Assembly: GCF_003347015.1 (NCBI RefSeq)
Contig: NZ_PNFB01000018.1
Coordinates: 1-64,000 of the forward strand
Direction: 5' to 3'
Source of the DNA: Brachybacterium sp. YJGR34
GTDB taxonomy: Bacteria > Actinomycetota > Actinomycetes > Actinomycetales > Dermabacteraceae
DNA length: 64,000 nt
The notes beneath the pieces are model-generated. The model did not search any database and was not told the origin of the DNA. It was given only the letters and a program-made list of their open reading frames with translations. This document shows, one piece after another, positions 1 to 7,504 of this stretch. How positions within the stretch are numbered: the stretch's first letter is position 1; each line of letters begins with the position of its first letter. Both the position numbers and the translations under genes were made by a program.

Positions 1-47
1 GACGCCCCGGCCCCGGTCCCCGGTGAGGGGGGCGGGGCCGGGGCGTC
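1..47 (-). terminator. Terminator-like hairpin downstream of ettA
   Basis: A perfect 15-bp inverted repeat (1-15 against 33-47) encloses a 17-nt loop and lies just past the ettA stop codon. There is no T tract, which is usual for terminators in high-GC actinobacteria. It could serve transcripts from both sides, but what lies to the left is outside the window. Confidence 0.65.
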
Positions 48-64
48 GCGAGCCCGGCGGGGCG

Positions 65-1747
65 TCAGTCGCGGGTCAGGCGGCGGTACGTCACGCGGTG
101 CGGCCGCGCGGCGTCCTCGCCCAGGCGGGCGACCTTGTTGGCCTGGTAGGACTCGAAGTTGCCCTCGAACCAGTACCAGTTCGCCGGGTTCTCCTCGGTG
201 CCCTCGTAGGCCAGGATGTGCGTGGCCACCCGGTCCAGGAACCAGCGGTCGTGGGAGACGACCACGGCGCAGCCGGGGAACTCCAGCAGCGCGTTCTCGA
301 GCGAGCCGAGGGTCTGCACGTCCAGGTCGTTGGTGGGCTCGTCCAGCAGCAGGACGTTGCCGCCCTGCTTGAGGGTCAGCGCCAGGTTCAGGCGGTTGCG
401 CTCGCCGCCGGAGAGGATCCCGGCCTTCTTCTGCTGGTCCGGCCCCTTGAAGCCGAACTGGCTGACGTAGGCGCGGGAGGGGATCTCCACCTTGCCCACC
501 TGGATGTAGTCCAGCCCCTCGGAGACGACCTCCCAGAGGTTCTTCTCCGGGTCGATGTTCTCGCGGTTCTGGTCGACGTAGCTGATCTGGACGGACTTGC
601 CGATCTTCAGCTCGCCCTCGTCCAGCGGCTCGAGGCCCACGATGGTCTTGAACAGCGTGGTCTTGCCGACGCCGTTGGGGCCGATGACGCCGACGATGCC
701 GTTGGGCGGCAGCGAGAAGGAGAGCCCGTCGATGAGCACCCGCTCGCCGAAGCCCTTCTTGAGGTCGGTGCCGTCGATCACCTGGTTGCCCAGCCGCGGC
801 CCGGGCGGGATGGTGATCTCCTCGAAGTCGAGCTTGCGGGTGCGCTCGGCCTCCGCGGCCATCTCCTCGTAGCGGGCCAGTCGCGCCTTGGACTTCGCCT
901 GGCGGCCCTTGGCGTTGGACCGCACCCACTCCAGCTCCTCCTTGAGGCGCTTGGCGAGCTTCTGGTCCTTCTTGCCCTGGACGGTGAGGCGCTCCTCCTT
1001 CTTCTCCAGATAGGTGGAGTAGTTGCCCTCGTAGGGGTAGAGGTGGCCGCGGTCGACCTCGGCGATCCACTGGGCCACGTGGTCCAGGAAGTACCGGTCG
1101 TGGGTGACGGCGATGACGGCACCCTCGTAGTTCTGCAGGTGCTGCTCGAGCCAGAGCACGCTCTCGGCGTCGAGGTGGTTGGTGGGCTCGTCCAGCAGCA
1201 GCAGGTCCGGCTTCTCCAGCAGCAGCTTGCACAGCGCCACGCGGCGGCGCTCGCCGCCGGAGAGGTGGGTGACCGGCTCCTCGCCGGGCGGGCAGCGCAG
1301 GGCGTCCATCGCCTGCTCGAGCTGGGAGTCGAGGTCCCAGCCGTTCGCGGCGTCGATGTCGGTCTGGAGCTTCCCCATCTCCTCCATCAGCGCGTCGAAG
1401 TCCGCGTCCGGCTCCGCCATCTCCTCGCCGATGGCGTTGAAGCGCTGCACCTTCTGGAACAGCTCGCCCATGCCCTCCTGGACGTTCTCCAGGACGGTCT
1501 TGGACTCGTCCAGCGGCGGCTCCTGCAGCAGGATGCCCACGCTGTAGCCCGGCGAGAGACGGGCCTCGCCGTTGCTGGGCTGGTCCAGCCCGGCCATGAT
1601 CTTCAGGATCGTCGACTTGCCGGCACCGTTGGGGCCGACCATGCCGATCTTGGCACCCGGGTAGAAGCTCATGGAGACGTCATCGAGGATGACCTTGTCG
1701 CCCACGGCCTTGCGGGCCTTGTACATGGTGTAGATGAATTCAGCCAA
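65..1747 (-). CDS. ettA: EttA-type ABC-F translational throttle ATPase
   Basis: Cytosolic ABC-F ATPase of 560 residues with no membrane segments. Family members bind the ribosomal E site and gate the first elongation step according to the ATP/ADP ratio. Two ABC cassettes are clear. The first has Walker A GPNGAGKST near residue 39, signature LSGGERRR near 163 and Walker B LLLLDEPTNHLD. The second has GPNGVGKTT near 359, LSGGERNR and LLLDEPTNDLD. Length and the N-terminal MAEFIYTM match the EttA subgroup rather than antibiotic-resistance ABC-F proteins. The start is a TTG codon, with AGGA a few bases upstream and no better ATG in frame. It is transcribed away from the HAD gene and closed by the hairpin at 1-47. 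A TAGAGT hexamer at 1834-1839 (minus strand) could be its -10, but no good -35 is visible. Confidence 0.93.
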   Translation of the reverse strand: MAEFIYTMYKARKAVGDKVILDDVSMSFYPGAKIGMVGPNGAGKSTILKIMAGLDQPSNGEARLSPGYSVGILLQEPPLDESKTVLENVQEGMGELFQKVQRFNAIGEEMAEPDADFDALMEEMGKLQTDIDAANGWDLDSQLEQAMDALRCPPGEEPVTHLSGGERRRVALCKLLLEKPDLLLLDEPTNHLDAESVLWLEQHLQNYEGAVIAVTHDRYFLDHVAQWIAEVDRGHLYPYEGNYSTYLEKKEERLTVQGKKDQKLAKRLKEELEWVRSNAKGRQAKSKARLARYEEMAAEAERTRKLDFEEITIPPGPRLGNQVIDGTDLKKGFGERVLIDGLSFSLPPNGIVGVIGPNGVGKTTLFKTIVGLEPLDEGELKIGKSVQISYVDQNRENIDPEKNLWEVVSEGLDYIQVGKVEIPSRAYVSQFGFKGPDQQKKAGILSGGERNRLNLALTLKQGGNVLLLDEPTNDLDVQTLGSLENALLEFPGCAVVVSHDRWFLDRVATHILAYEGTEENPANWYWFEGNFESYQANKVARLGEDAARPHRVTYRRLTRD

Positions 1748-1866
1748 CTGGGATTCCTGTCGGGACGTGGTGGTCTCGGGATCGCCTCGGCGCGCCGAGG
1801 ATCGGCGCCGCGCGGGGGATGTCGCGATGCCCGACTCTACCCGCTCCCCGCGGCCCGCTCGCGGAG

Positions 1867-2550
1867 TCAGTCCAGCGGGATCCCGCGCTCGGCGAGCACC
1901 CGGCGGGCGATGTCCGCGCCGTGCTCGGGGTGGTCCTCGCCGTTGCGGGGCCAGAGGTGCGCGTCGATGCCCAGCTGGCGGGCCGCCTCGACGTTGTCCT
2001 CGCGGTCGTCGAAGAAGACGACTGCGGAGGGGATGGAGACCCCACCGGTCTCATGGGCGAGCACGTCCAGCAGCACGTCGTAGATCGCGCGGTCCGGCTT
2101 GACGGCGCGCTCCTCGCCGGAGATCAGCGCGACGGTGAAGGCCTCGAACCAGTCGGCGCGGCGCACCGCCTCGCCGAAGGCCTCGGAGGCGTTCGAGAGC
2201 AGCGCGAGGCGCACCTGGTTGCGGGCGAGGTCGTGCAGGAGGGCCCGGGAGCGAGGGTCCAGGCGCAGGAAGTAGCGGTTGTCGGCCTCCTGCAGCTCGA
2301 CGACCTCCTCCTCGGTGAGGGACTCGATCCCGGCGGCGGCCGCCACCGCGCCCCAGTACTCGGCGGCGCTCACGGTGCCCGCGTCGTAGGCGGGGCGCTC
2401 GCTCCACAGCGCCCGGCCGAGGGCCTCGAGGTCGCCTCCGAGCAGCTCGTGGACATCGGGCACCGGATCGTGGCCGGCGCTGAGGACCCCGCCGAAGTCG
2501 AGGACCACGGTGGGGCTGGGCGGGGTGCGTCGGCGGTTGCGCTTGCTCAT
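1867..2550 (-). CDS. HAD-superfamily hydrolase (subfamily IA-like)
   Basis: 227-residue soluble protein with the haloacid dehalogenase fold. Motif I is VVLDFGGVL near residue 16, with the nucleophilic Asp. Motif II is LLSNAS, motif III has the Lys of AVKPDRAIYD, and motif IV is FFDDREDN. The residue two after the nucleophile is Gly, where most phosphatases have the acid/base Asp. Other HAD branches, including YihX-like proteins, share this, so substrate and even phosphatase activity are uncertain. A helical cap lies between motifs I and II. The start ATG overlaps the stop of the upstream protease gene by 4 bp (ATGA), so the two are probably translationally coupled. Confidence 0.8.
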   Translation of the reverse strand: MSKRNRRRTPPSPTVVLDFGGVLSAGHDPVPDVHELLGGDLEALGRALWSERPAYDAGTVSAAEYWGAVAAAAGIESLTEEEVVELQEADNRYFLRLDPRSRALLHDLARNQVRLALLSNASEAFGEAVRRADWFEAFTVALISGEERAVKPDRAIYDVLLDVLAHETGGVSIPSAVVFFDDREDNVEAARQLGIDAHLWPRNGEDHPEHGADIARRVLAERGIPLD

Positions 2551-3680
2551 TCGGTGCTCTCGTCCTCACAGGTGGGAAGTCCCTCGATGCCGCCGGTGGC
2601 GGCGATGGTCTCCGAGGCGGCCACGGCCTCCTCGAAGTCGGAGACCGCCACCACCTCGAGCCCCTCGGGCTCGTTGCCGACGACCTCCTCGCAGTTCGCG
2701 GCCGGGGCCAGGAAGAACTCCGCCTCCGACTCCTCGGCCCCGACCATCTTCTGGCGGATGCCGCCGATGGCGCCGACGGTGCCGTCGGCGGCGATCGTAC
2801 CGGTGCCGGCGATCCGGTGCCCGCCGGTCAGGGCTCCCGGAGTGAGCTCGTCGTAGACGGACAGGGAGAAGACCATGCCGGCGCTGGGGCCGCCGATCTC
2901 GCCCACGCCGATCTCGATGTCCATGGGGAACTCGAACCCCTCGGAGAGCACCACCCCCATCCGCGGGGCGCCGTCGACCGTCTCGGCGGGCACCTCGAGG
3001 TCCATCTCCCGCCCCTCCCGCCGGATGGTCAGCGGGACGTCCTCCCCGGCGGGCGTGGCGCGGACCAGCTCCTGGTAGCCGGCGACGTCGGCGGCCGTCT
3101 CCCCGCCGACGGAGACGATCACGTCCCCGCCCTCGAGGGTCCCGTCGGCCGGGGCTCCCTGCTCGACGCCGGCGACCATCACGACGTCCTGGTACTCGAT
3201 GGCGAGCTCGTCGAGCGCGACGGCGACCGCGGTCTGCTGCGAGGTGCTCATCGCCACCGAGTTGGTCAGGACGGTCTCCTCACGAGTCTGCCCCTCGGGG
3301 AAGACCAGCTCGCGCGGCATCACCATGGAGGTGGGATCGAACCAGGAGGCGATCACCTCCACCGGGGTGACCCGATATCCGGGGCCGCCGTCGACGGAGA
3401 CCGTCGTCATCATCAGCTCGCCCTCGGTGGGGTAGGTCTCGGCGCCGTCGATGAGGAGGATCTGCTCCTCCTCGTACTCCCCCAGCACGTCGATCGCCGG
3501 CCCGGGGCGCTCGATGACGTACGGGACCGGGAGCAGCGACCCCACCAGCACCATCACGCAGATCAGGACCAGCGATACGAGCGCCAGCACGGGGCGGGAG
3601 AGCTCCGCCTCCCCGACCGACCGGGCGACCGCGGCGCGGGCGCGGCGGGCGCGCGAGGGCTGGGGCTGGTCGTCGATCAC
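2547..3680 (-). CDS. YlbL-type membrane-anchored PDZ/Lon-domain serine protease
   Basis: 377-residue protein. A cytoplasmic Arg-rich N terminus is followed by one membrane anchor (VLALVSLVLICVMVLVGSLL), an extracytoplasmic PDZ domain (around EQGAPADGTLEGGDVIVSVG) and a C-terminal Lon-type protease domain. The catalytic Ser of GGPSAGM and the Lys of GGIRQKMVGA form the expected Ser-Lys dyad. Relatives are Bacillus YlbL and M. tuberculosis Rv3194c. The reading frame is open much further upstream, but homology begins at the GTG at 3680. A CACAAT hexamer lies exactly 6 nt before that GTG, which suggests a leaderless start there. It is the first gene of a two-gene unit with the HAD gene. Its physiological substrate is unknown. 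Confidence 0.88.
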   Translation of the reverse strand: MIDDQPQPSRARRARAAVARSVGEAELSRPVLALVSLVLICVMVLVGSLLPVPYVIERPGPAIDVLGEYEEEQILLIDGAETYPTEGELMMTTVSVDGGPGYRVTPVEVIASWFDPTSMVMPRELVFPEGQTREETVLTNSVAMSTSQQTAVAVALDELAIEYQDVVMVAGVEQGAPADGTLEGGDVIVSVGGETAADVAGYQELVRATPAGEDVPLTIRREGREMDLEVPAETVDGAPRMGVVLSEGFEFPMDIEIGVGEIGGPSAGMVFSLSVYDELTPGALTGGHRIAGTGTIAADGTVGAIGGIRQKMVGAEESEAEFFLAPAANCEEVVGNEPEGLEVVAVSDFEEAVAASETIAATGGIEGLPTCEDESTE

Positions 3681-3686
3681 GCGGAC

Positions 3687-3692
3687 ATTGTG
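3687..3692 (-). promoter_or_regulatory. Putative leaderless -10 hexamer for ylbL
   Basis: The minus strand reads CACAAT, then 6 nt, then the GTG start of the PDZ protease gene. The spacing puts the expected transcription start at the initiation codon. No convincing -35 is visible. Confidence 0.4.
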
Positions 3693-3802
3693 CCCCACGC
3701 CGCTCCACGCCCCCTCCCGCGGCCGCCGCACGGAGGGTTCCTCCCGCCCCCGCCCAGACGCGCTCGATAGGCTGGTCGTCCCACGGACTGCAGGAGGTGG
3801 CC

Positions 3803-5320
3803 ATGAGCAATTCCCCGATCCCGGGCGAACCCGGTGACATGGACGAGGAGGCGCTGCGGCGCTTCCTGAAGGAGACCTTCGGGGACGCCCTCCCCGAGGG
3901 GGCGCTGGACGGGATGGATCTGTCCATGCTGGCCCGGCAGGCGCATCTGCCGCAGGACCCGGCCCAGCTGCGGGCCGCGGCGGCGCAGATGCAGAGCATG
4001 TTCGCCGCGCAGGGCGACAGCCCGGTGAACTGGCAGATGGCCGAGGACATCGCCCGGCGCACCGCCGCCGGATACGCCGGCCTGCCCGGCGCGGAGGCAC
4101 CGGCCGGCAGCCCCGGCGACCCGTCCCCCGGCGAGTCCGAGATCGCGGAGCTGCGCCAGGCCGCGCAGGTCGCGCGCCTGTGGCTGGACCCGGTGATCGC
4201 GATCGACGTCCCCTCGACCGAGCTGGGCGTGTTCGGCCGCGGTACCTGGCTGCTGCGCACGCTCCCGCGCTGGAAGTCGATCGTCGAGCCGGTGGCGAAG
4301 TACATGGCGGGGGCCATCGGCGAGGCCATCGCCGCCCAGATGGGCCAGCTCGGCGAGGCCGGGATCCCCGGGATGCCGACGCCCGACGGCGACCCCGCCG
4401 GGATGATGGAGCGGATCGGCGGCACGATGTTCGGCGTGCAGTTCGGCCATGCGATCGGCGCCCTGGCCCGCGAGGTGTGCGGCACCACCGACCTCGCCCT
4501 GCCGCTGGGCCGGGACGGCGAGCCGGCCCTGGTCGCCGCCAATGTCGCGGATCTGATCTCCGAGAACTCCCTGGACGCCGGCGCCGCCCGGATCTTCCTG
4601 GCCGCGCGCGAGATCGCCCACACCGCCCTGTTCGCGGCCGCTCCGTGGCTGGGCCGGGCGCTGTTCTCGGCGATCGAGGACTACGCGCGGGGAATCACGT
4701 TGGATCTCGACGCGCTCGACGAGATGGTGCGCGGGCTCGACCTCTCCGATCCCGAGGCGCTGCAGGCGAAGCGGCCCGAGGAGATGTTCGTCTTCACCCG
4801 CCGGGCCTCGCAGGAGCGCGCGCTCGAGGAGCTCGCGACCACGCTGGCGCTCGTCGAGGCGTGGGTGGATCACGTCACCACCCAGGCGCTGGAGGGCAAG
4901 CTCCCGGACCTCGAGGCGATGCGGGAGGTGCTGCGGCGCCGGCGCGCCTCCGGTGGGCCGGCCGAGCAGATGCTCTCGAGCACCATCGGCATCGAGCTGC
5001 GCCCGCGCCGGGTGCGCGAGGCCCTCTCGTGGTGGGACAGCGTGCTGGCCACCGAGGGCGAGACGGGCCGCGAGGCGAAGTGGGAGCATCCTGATCTGCT
5101 GCCGACGGCGGAGGTTCTCTCCGGGCGCCCGCAGGCCCCGCGCACGGACGCCTCTGCGGAGGAGGTCGACGGCCTGGCGGACGTCACCCTGCCCGAGGAC
5201 TTCGATGCGCAGCTGGAGCGTCTGCTCTCCGGCGACGACTCCTCCGAGGCGCCGCGGGAGGACGAGCAGGGCGGCCTCGAGGGACCGGACGACGAGCGGG
5301 ATGCCGGGGATGGCCGCTGA
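3803..5320 (+). CDS. Zinc-metallopeptidase-like protein, DUF2342 family
   Basis: 505-residue soluble protein of the actinobacterial DUF2342/zincin-like family, M. tuberculosis Rv3195 being the neighbour-conserved homologue. The expected catalytic helix is present as LAAREIAHTALFAAAPWL near residue 270. It has Glu and one His, but Arg stands where the first His of a classical HExxH would be, so proteolysis is unproven. The N terminus (to about residue 130) is Met/Ala-rich and helical, and the C-terminal 70 residues are acidic and probably disordered. ATG 3803 is preferred over the GTG at 3797, because the AGGAGG at 3792-3797 is correctly spaced only for the ATG. A TAGGCT hexamer at 3768-3773 may be the -10. 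The 3' end overlaps the NUDIX gene by 20 bp. Confidence 0.78.
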   Translation: MSNSPIPGEPGDMDEEALRRFLKETFGDALPEGALDGMDLSMLARQAHLPQDPAQLRAAAAQMQSMFAAQGDSPVNWQMAEDIARRTAAGYAGLPGAEAPAGSPGDPSPGESEIAELRQAAQVARLWLDPVIAIDVPSTELGVFGRGTWLLRTLPRWKSIVEPVAKYMAGAIGEAIAAQMGQLGEAGIPGMPTPDGDPAGMMERIGGTMFGVQFGHAIGALAREVCGTTDLALPLGRDGEPALVAANVADLISENSLDAGAARIFLAAREIAHTALFAAAPWLGRALFSAIEDYARGITLDLDALDEMVRGLDLSDPEALQAKRPEEMFVFTRRASQERALEELATTLALVEAWVDHVTTQALEGKLPDLEAMREVLRRRRASGGPAEQMLSSTIGIELRPRRVREALSWWDSVLATEGETGREAKWEHPDLLPTAEVLSGRPQAPRTDASAEEVDGLADVTLPEDFDAQLERLLSGDDSSEAPREDEQGGLEGPDDERDAGDGR

Positions 5321-5927
5321 GGCCTGCTCCGCGCCCGAGGTCACGACGGCCCTGCGGGAGCTGACCCTCGCCGACGGCGCGGTCTCCGGACCGGCGTTCG
5401 CCGCGGAGTACCGCGCACTGCTGTCCGAGAACCCGCGCGCCCTCCATCGCGACGGGGGTGCGCGCCATCTCACGGCCAGCGCCGTCGTCATCGACCGCCC
5501 CGGCGAGCACGTGGCCCTGATGTGGCACCGCAAGGGCCGCTTCTGGGTGCAGCCCGGCGGGCACCTCGAGGAGGGCGAGACCAGCCTGGAGCGGGCGGCC
5601 CGCCGCGAGGTCGCCGAGGAGATCGGGCTGGATGGCCTCGAGCGGATCGGCCCCGGCCCGGCCATGCTGCACCGTCACGGCCTCGATGCCGCCTTCGGCG
5701 CCTGCGCCGAGCACTGGGACGTGCAGTTCCTGCTGCGCGCGCCCGCCGCCGCGGAGGCGCTGCCGCTGCGGGTCAGCGAGGAGTCCCCCGAGGTGCGCTG
5801 GGTGCCCTGGCCGCTGTGCGGGGACGGACCCGAGCGCAGCGGCGCGCAACTGCCCGAGGGCACGGTCGAGGACCTCCCCGCGACCCTCGCGGCCCTCGCG
5901 CCCTATCTCGCGCGCTGCTCGGTCTGA
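5301..5927 (+). CDS. NUDIX hydrolase
   Basis: 208-residue protein with a complete Nudix box, GHLEEGETSLERAA followed by REVAEEIGL, at about residues 90-112. The box positions Mg2+ for cleavage of a nucleoside diphosphate linked to another moiety. The true substrate cannot be read from the sequence. A conserved WHRKGRFWVQPGG strand precedes the box. The start overlaps the upstream metallopeptidase gene by 20 bp. ATG 5301 is used, with a weak GAG upstream, but ATG 5310 is an equally possible start giving 205 residues. The 3' end overlaps the convergent YgjP-like gene by 25 bp, leaving no room for a terminator between them. Confidence 0.85.
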   Translation: MPGMAAEACSAPEVTTALRELTLADGAVSGPAFAAEYRALLSENPRALHRDGGARHLTASAVVIDRPGEHVALMWHRKGRFWVQPGGHLEEGETSLERAARREVAEEIGLDGLERIGPGPAMLHRHGLDAAFGACAEHWDVQFLLRAPAAAEALPLRVSEESPEVRWVPWPLCGDGPERSGAQLPEGTVEDLPATLAALAPYLARCSV

Positions 5928-6505
5928 CCGTCTCCGTCGATCCCGTCCTCGGGCGCGATGGGCAGGTTCCGGGCGTAGGACACGCCGTCGAGGAAGCCCT
6001 GGGCCTTCTGCGCCTGCGGGTAGGTCTCCATGAGCGCGCGGAACTCGGGTCCGTGCCCGGGCACGAGCAGGTGGATGAGCTCGTGCATCATCACCGAGCG
6101 CACCACGTAGTCCGGCATGCCCTGCAGGTGGTGCGAGAGCCGGATGGTGCCGTCCGCCGGGGTGCAGGAGCCCCAGCGGGAATTCTGGCGTGTGGACCAG
6201 GTCACCGAGCGAGGGTGCGCGCGGCCACCGAGATACGTCTCACTGACCGCGCGCGCCATCGTCAGCAGCGCCTCGTCGCTGCGGCGGGTGGGCGCGGTGC
6301 GCGCCTCCTTGCGGACCAGCTGGTCGACCATCTTCCGCACCCACTGACGCTCCTCGCGCACGGAGAAGGAGGCGGGGATCGCGATGACGAGGTCGCCGTC
6401 CTTGCGCGCGATCGACACGGTCCGGCGCCGGCGGGCGCTGCGGCGGACGAGGACCCGTTCGCCGCGGGGTCCCAGGACGTGGTCGTGGAGGACGAGATCA
6501 CCCAT
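5903..6505 (-). CDS. YgjP/M48-type metal-dependent hydrolase
   Basis: 200-residue protein of the YgjP-like (DUF45) zinc peptidase family. The motif MMHELIHLLVPGHGPEF, near residue 150, supplies the HExxH pair and the downstream His ligand. The preceding NSRWGSCTPADG is also characteristic. The N-terminal half is basic (SARRRRTVSI), as in relatives. The natural substrate is unknown. ATG 6505 is chosen because family similarity starts there. The open frame upstream runs into the DnaA-box region and encodes nothing recognisable. The C-terminal end overlaps the NUDIX gene on the other strand. Confidence 0.82.
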   Translation of the reverse strand: MGDLVLHDHVLGPRGERVLVRRSARRRRTVSIARKDGDLVIAIPASFSVREERQWVRKMVDQLVRKEARTAPTRRSDEALLTMARAVSETYLGGRAHPRSVTWSTRQNSRWGSCTPADGTIRLSHHLQGMPDYVVRSVMMHELIHLLVPGHGPEFRALMETYPQAQKAQGFLDGVSYARNLPIAPEDGIDGDGQTEQRAR

Positions 6506-6540
6506 GGCAGAAGCCTGGCACGATCGCCGGGGAAAAAACT

Positions 6541-6665
6541 TCATCCACAGCTGTGCACAGCCGGGAGAGCGCTCGCAGGTCCGGGACCTGGGGTGACAAC
6601 ACTTCCTCCACAAGGGATGACCCTCCGGCGAGCATCTGTCCACAGCCCTGCGGGAGTTGTCCACA
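6541..6665 (+). promoter_or_regulatory. Cluster of five phased DnaA-box-like sites
   Basis: Five 9-mers end in CCACA or GCACA in the same orientation. They are TCATCCACA (6541), CTGTGCACA (6551), TCCTCCACA (6604), CTGTCCACA (6636) and TTGTCCACA (6657). The last matches the DnaA-box consensus reported for Streptomyces and mycobacteria exactly, and the others have one or two mismatches. The start-to-start distances (10, 53, 32, 21 bp) are close to whole helical turns. A short A tract lies at 6533-6538. No dnaA, dnaN or recF is nearby, so this is unlikely to be the replication origin. A DnaA-titration or regulatory site is an inference. Confidence 0.5.
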
Positions 6666-6684
6666 GCGGATCCCCCGCCGCCCT

Positions 6685-6714
6685 TTGACCCGCCGGGCCC
6701 GCAGAGGCTAGGTT
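6685..6714 (+). promoter_or_regulatory. Sigma70-type promoter in the gene-free region
   Basis: TTGACC at 6685-6690 and TAGGTT at 6709-6714 are separated by 18 bp. This is the best -35/-10 pair in the left part of the window. Transcription would start near 6721 and enter the structured region and then the DUF5679 gene. Confidence 0.5.
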
Positions 6715-6720
6715 TCCCTG

Positions 6721-6910
6721 CACGTGGGACCCCGGGATAACTAGCAGGACGCACACGGGGAAGGTGCGCGTGGTGCTGAGCGCCCCCGGGGCCCCACGGC
6801 CCTTCACGGCCTCAAGCTGCCTGTGGGGCCTCCGATGTCGGCTCGTCGCGCGCACTTCCTCGGCTCTTCGCGGAGCCCCACAGCACCCGAAGCGCGCGAC
6901 GGGCCGCCCC
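6721..6910 (+). ncRNA. Candidate structured RNA or long leader of the DUF5679 gene
   Basis: This part of the 579-bp gene-free stretch (6506-7084) lies directly behind the promoter at 6685-6714 and has strong pairing potential. A 15-bp stem joins 6839-6853 to 6892-6906 with one G-U pair. A small hairpin lies at 6862-6866/6873-6877. The element GTGGGGCC at 6823-6830 can pair either with 6790-6797 or, shifted one base, with 6875-6882, so two exclusive folds or a pseudoknot are possible. No open frame here looks like a protein. I do not recognise tmRNA, RNase P, SRP or a known riboswitch consensus. It could be a small RNA or a regulatory 5' leader. Confidence 0.3.
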
Positions 6911-6980
6911 GCTCGGACCACCGCCCTCCCGCGGACGCCGCGACGCATGCCCCGCCGCGGCCGATCCTGCCGGTTCCTGA

Positions 6981-7011
6981 TTGGTGCACGTCATCGCCGC
7001 GCCGCTAGAGT
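6981..7011 (+). promoter_or_regulatory. Possible promoter of the DUF5679 gene
   Basis: TTGGTG (6981-6986) and TAGAGT (7006-7011) are 19 bp apart, placing a start near 7018 and a leader of about 67 nt before the ATG. The spacing is slightly long, so confidence is low. Confidence 0.35.
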
Positions 7012-7084
7012 GTCGGGGTCCCGGCCTCGCGGTGAGAACGGCGCGACCGGGGGATCACAACATCGACAATCACGAGGAGCGGAC

Positions 7085-7243
7085 ATGGCCGACGAGACCT
7101 ATGCCGGAGAGTTCTACTGCGTCAAGTGCCGCGAGAAGCGGGAAGCCGAGGGCAACGTGGTCGTCTCCAACGGTCGCCGCATGGCCAAGGCGGTGTGCCC
7201 CGAGTGCGGCACCAAGCTCAACCGCATCCTGGGCAAGGCCTGA
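7085..7243 (+). CDS. Small zinc-ribbon protein, DUF5679
   Basis: 52-residue protein with two CxxC knuckles, FYCVKCREK near residue 9 and AVCPECGTK near residue 40. Together they would bind one zinc ion in a rubredoxin-like ribbon. This matches the DUF5679 family of small actinobacterial proteins, whose function is unknown. GAGGAGCGG just upstream is a good ribosome binding site for ATG 7085. The stop codon sits in the first unit of a 55-bp tandem repeat, and a strong hairpin terminates the transcript before whiB7. Confidence 0.85.
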   Translation: MADETYAGEFYCVKCREKREAEGNVVVSNGRRMAKAVCPECGTKLNRILGKA

Positions 7244-7421
7244 TCGACGTACTGCGAGCTCGCGAGCGGTAGGAGACCAGGCAGCAGACACCGCCTGATC
7301 GACGTACTGCGAGCCCGCGAGCGGTAGGAGACCAGGCAGCAGACACCGCCTGATCGATGTACTGCGAGCTCGCGAGCGGTAGGAGACCAGGCAGCAGAGA
7401 CCGCCTGATCGACGTACTGCG
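7238..7421 (+). repeat. 55-bp tandem direct repeat, 3.3 copies
   Basis: Three near-identical 55-bp units (7238-7292, 7293-7347, 7348-7402) and a partial fourth (7403-7421) start at the last codon of the DUF5679 gene. The units differ by single substitutions. Each holds the palindrome GCTCGCGAGC (GCCCGCGAGC in the second copy). Each also has a CAGGC that can pair with the GCCTG of the next unit across 9 nt. No clear coding sense is seen on either strand. Near identity implies recent tandem duplication or active homogenisation. Confidence 0.9.
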
Positions 7422-7437
7422 GCCGCTGCGGCGGCGC

Positions 7438-7478
7438 CACGAGGGGCGAGGCACCATCTGGGTGCCTCGCCCCTCGTG
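7438..7478. terminator. Strong bidirectional hairpin between DUF5679 and whiB7
   Basis: A perfect 18-bp stem (7438-7455 against 7461-7478) has a 5-nt loop (ATCTG). It lies between the convergent ends of the DUF5679 gene and whiB7, and would terminate both. Confidence 0.85.
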
Positions 7479-7504
7479 CGTCGCGGAGCGGTCGGGCGCG
7501 GCGC

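Noticed and set aside
6541-6665. The DnaA-box cluster considered as oriC
   Set aside because: No dnaA, dnaN, recF or gyr gene is adjacent, there are few boxes, and only a very short A tract is present.
6506-6754. N-terminal extension of the YgjP-like gene through the DnaA-box region
   Set aside because: The extra 83 residues resemble nothing in the family and homology starts at ATG 6505.
6764-7084. N-terminal extension of the DUF5679 protein
   Set aside because: The frame is open but encodes Arg/Pro-rich sequence. The well-placed ribosome binding site and zinc knuckles support ATG 7085.
7238-7421. Tandem 55-bp units considered as a CRISPR array
   Set aside because: There are no unique spacers: the whole unit repeats head to tail, and no cas gene is nearby.
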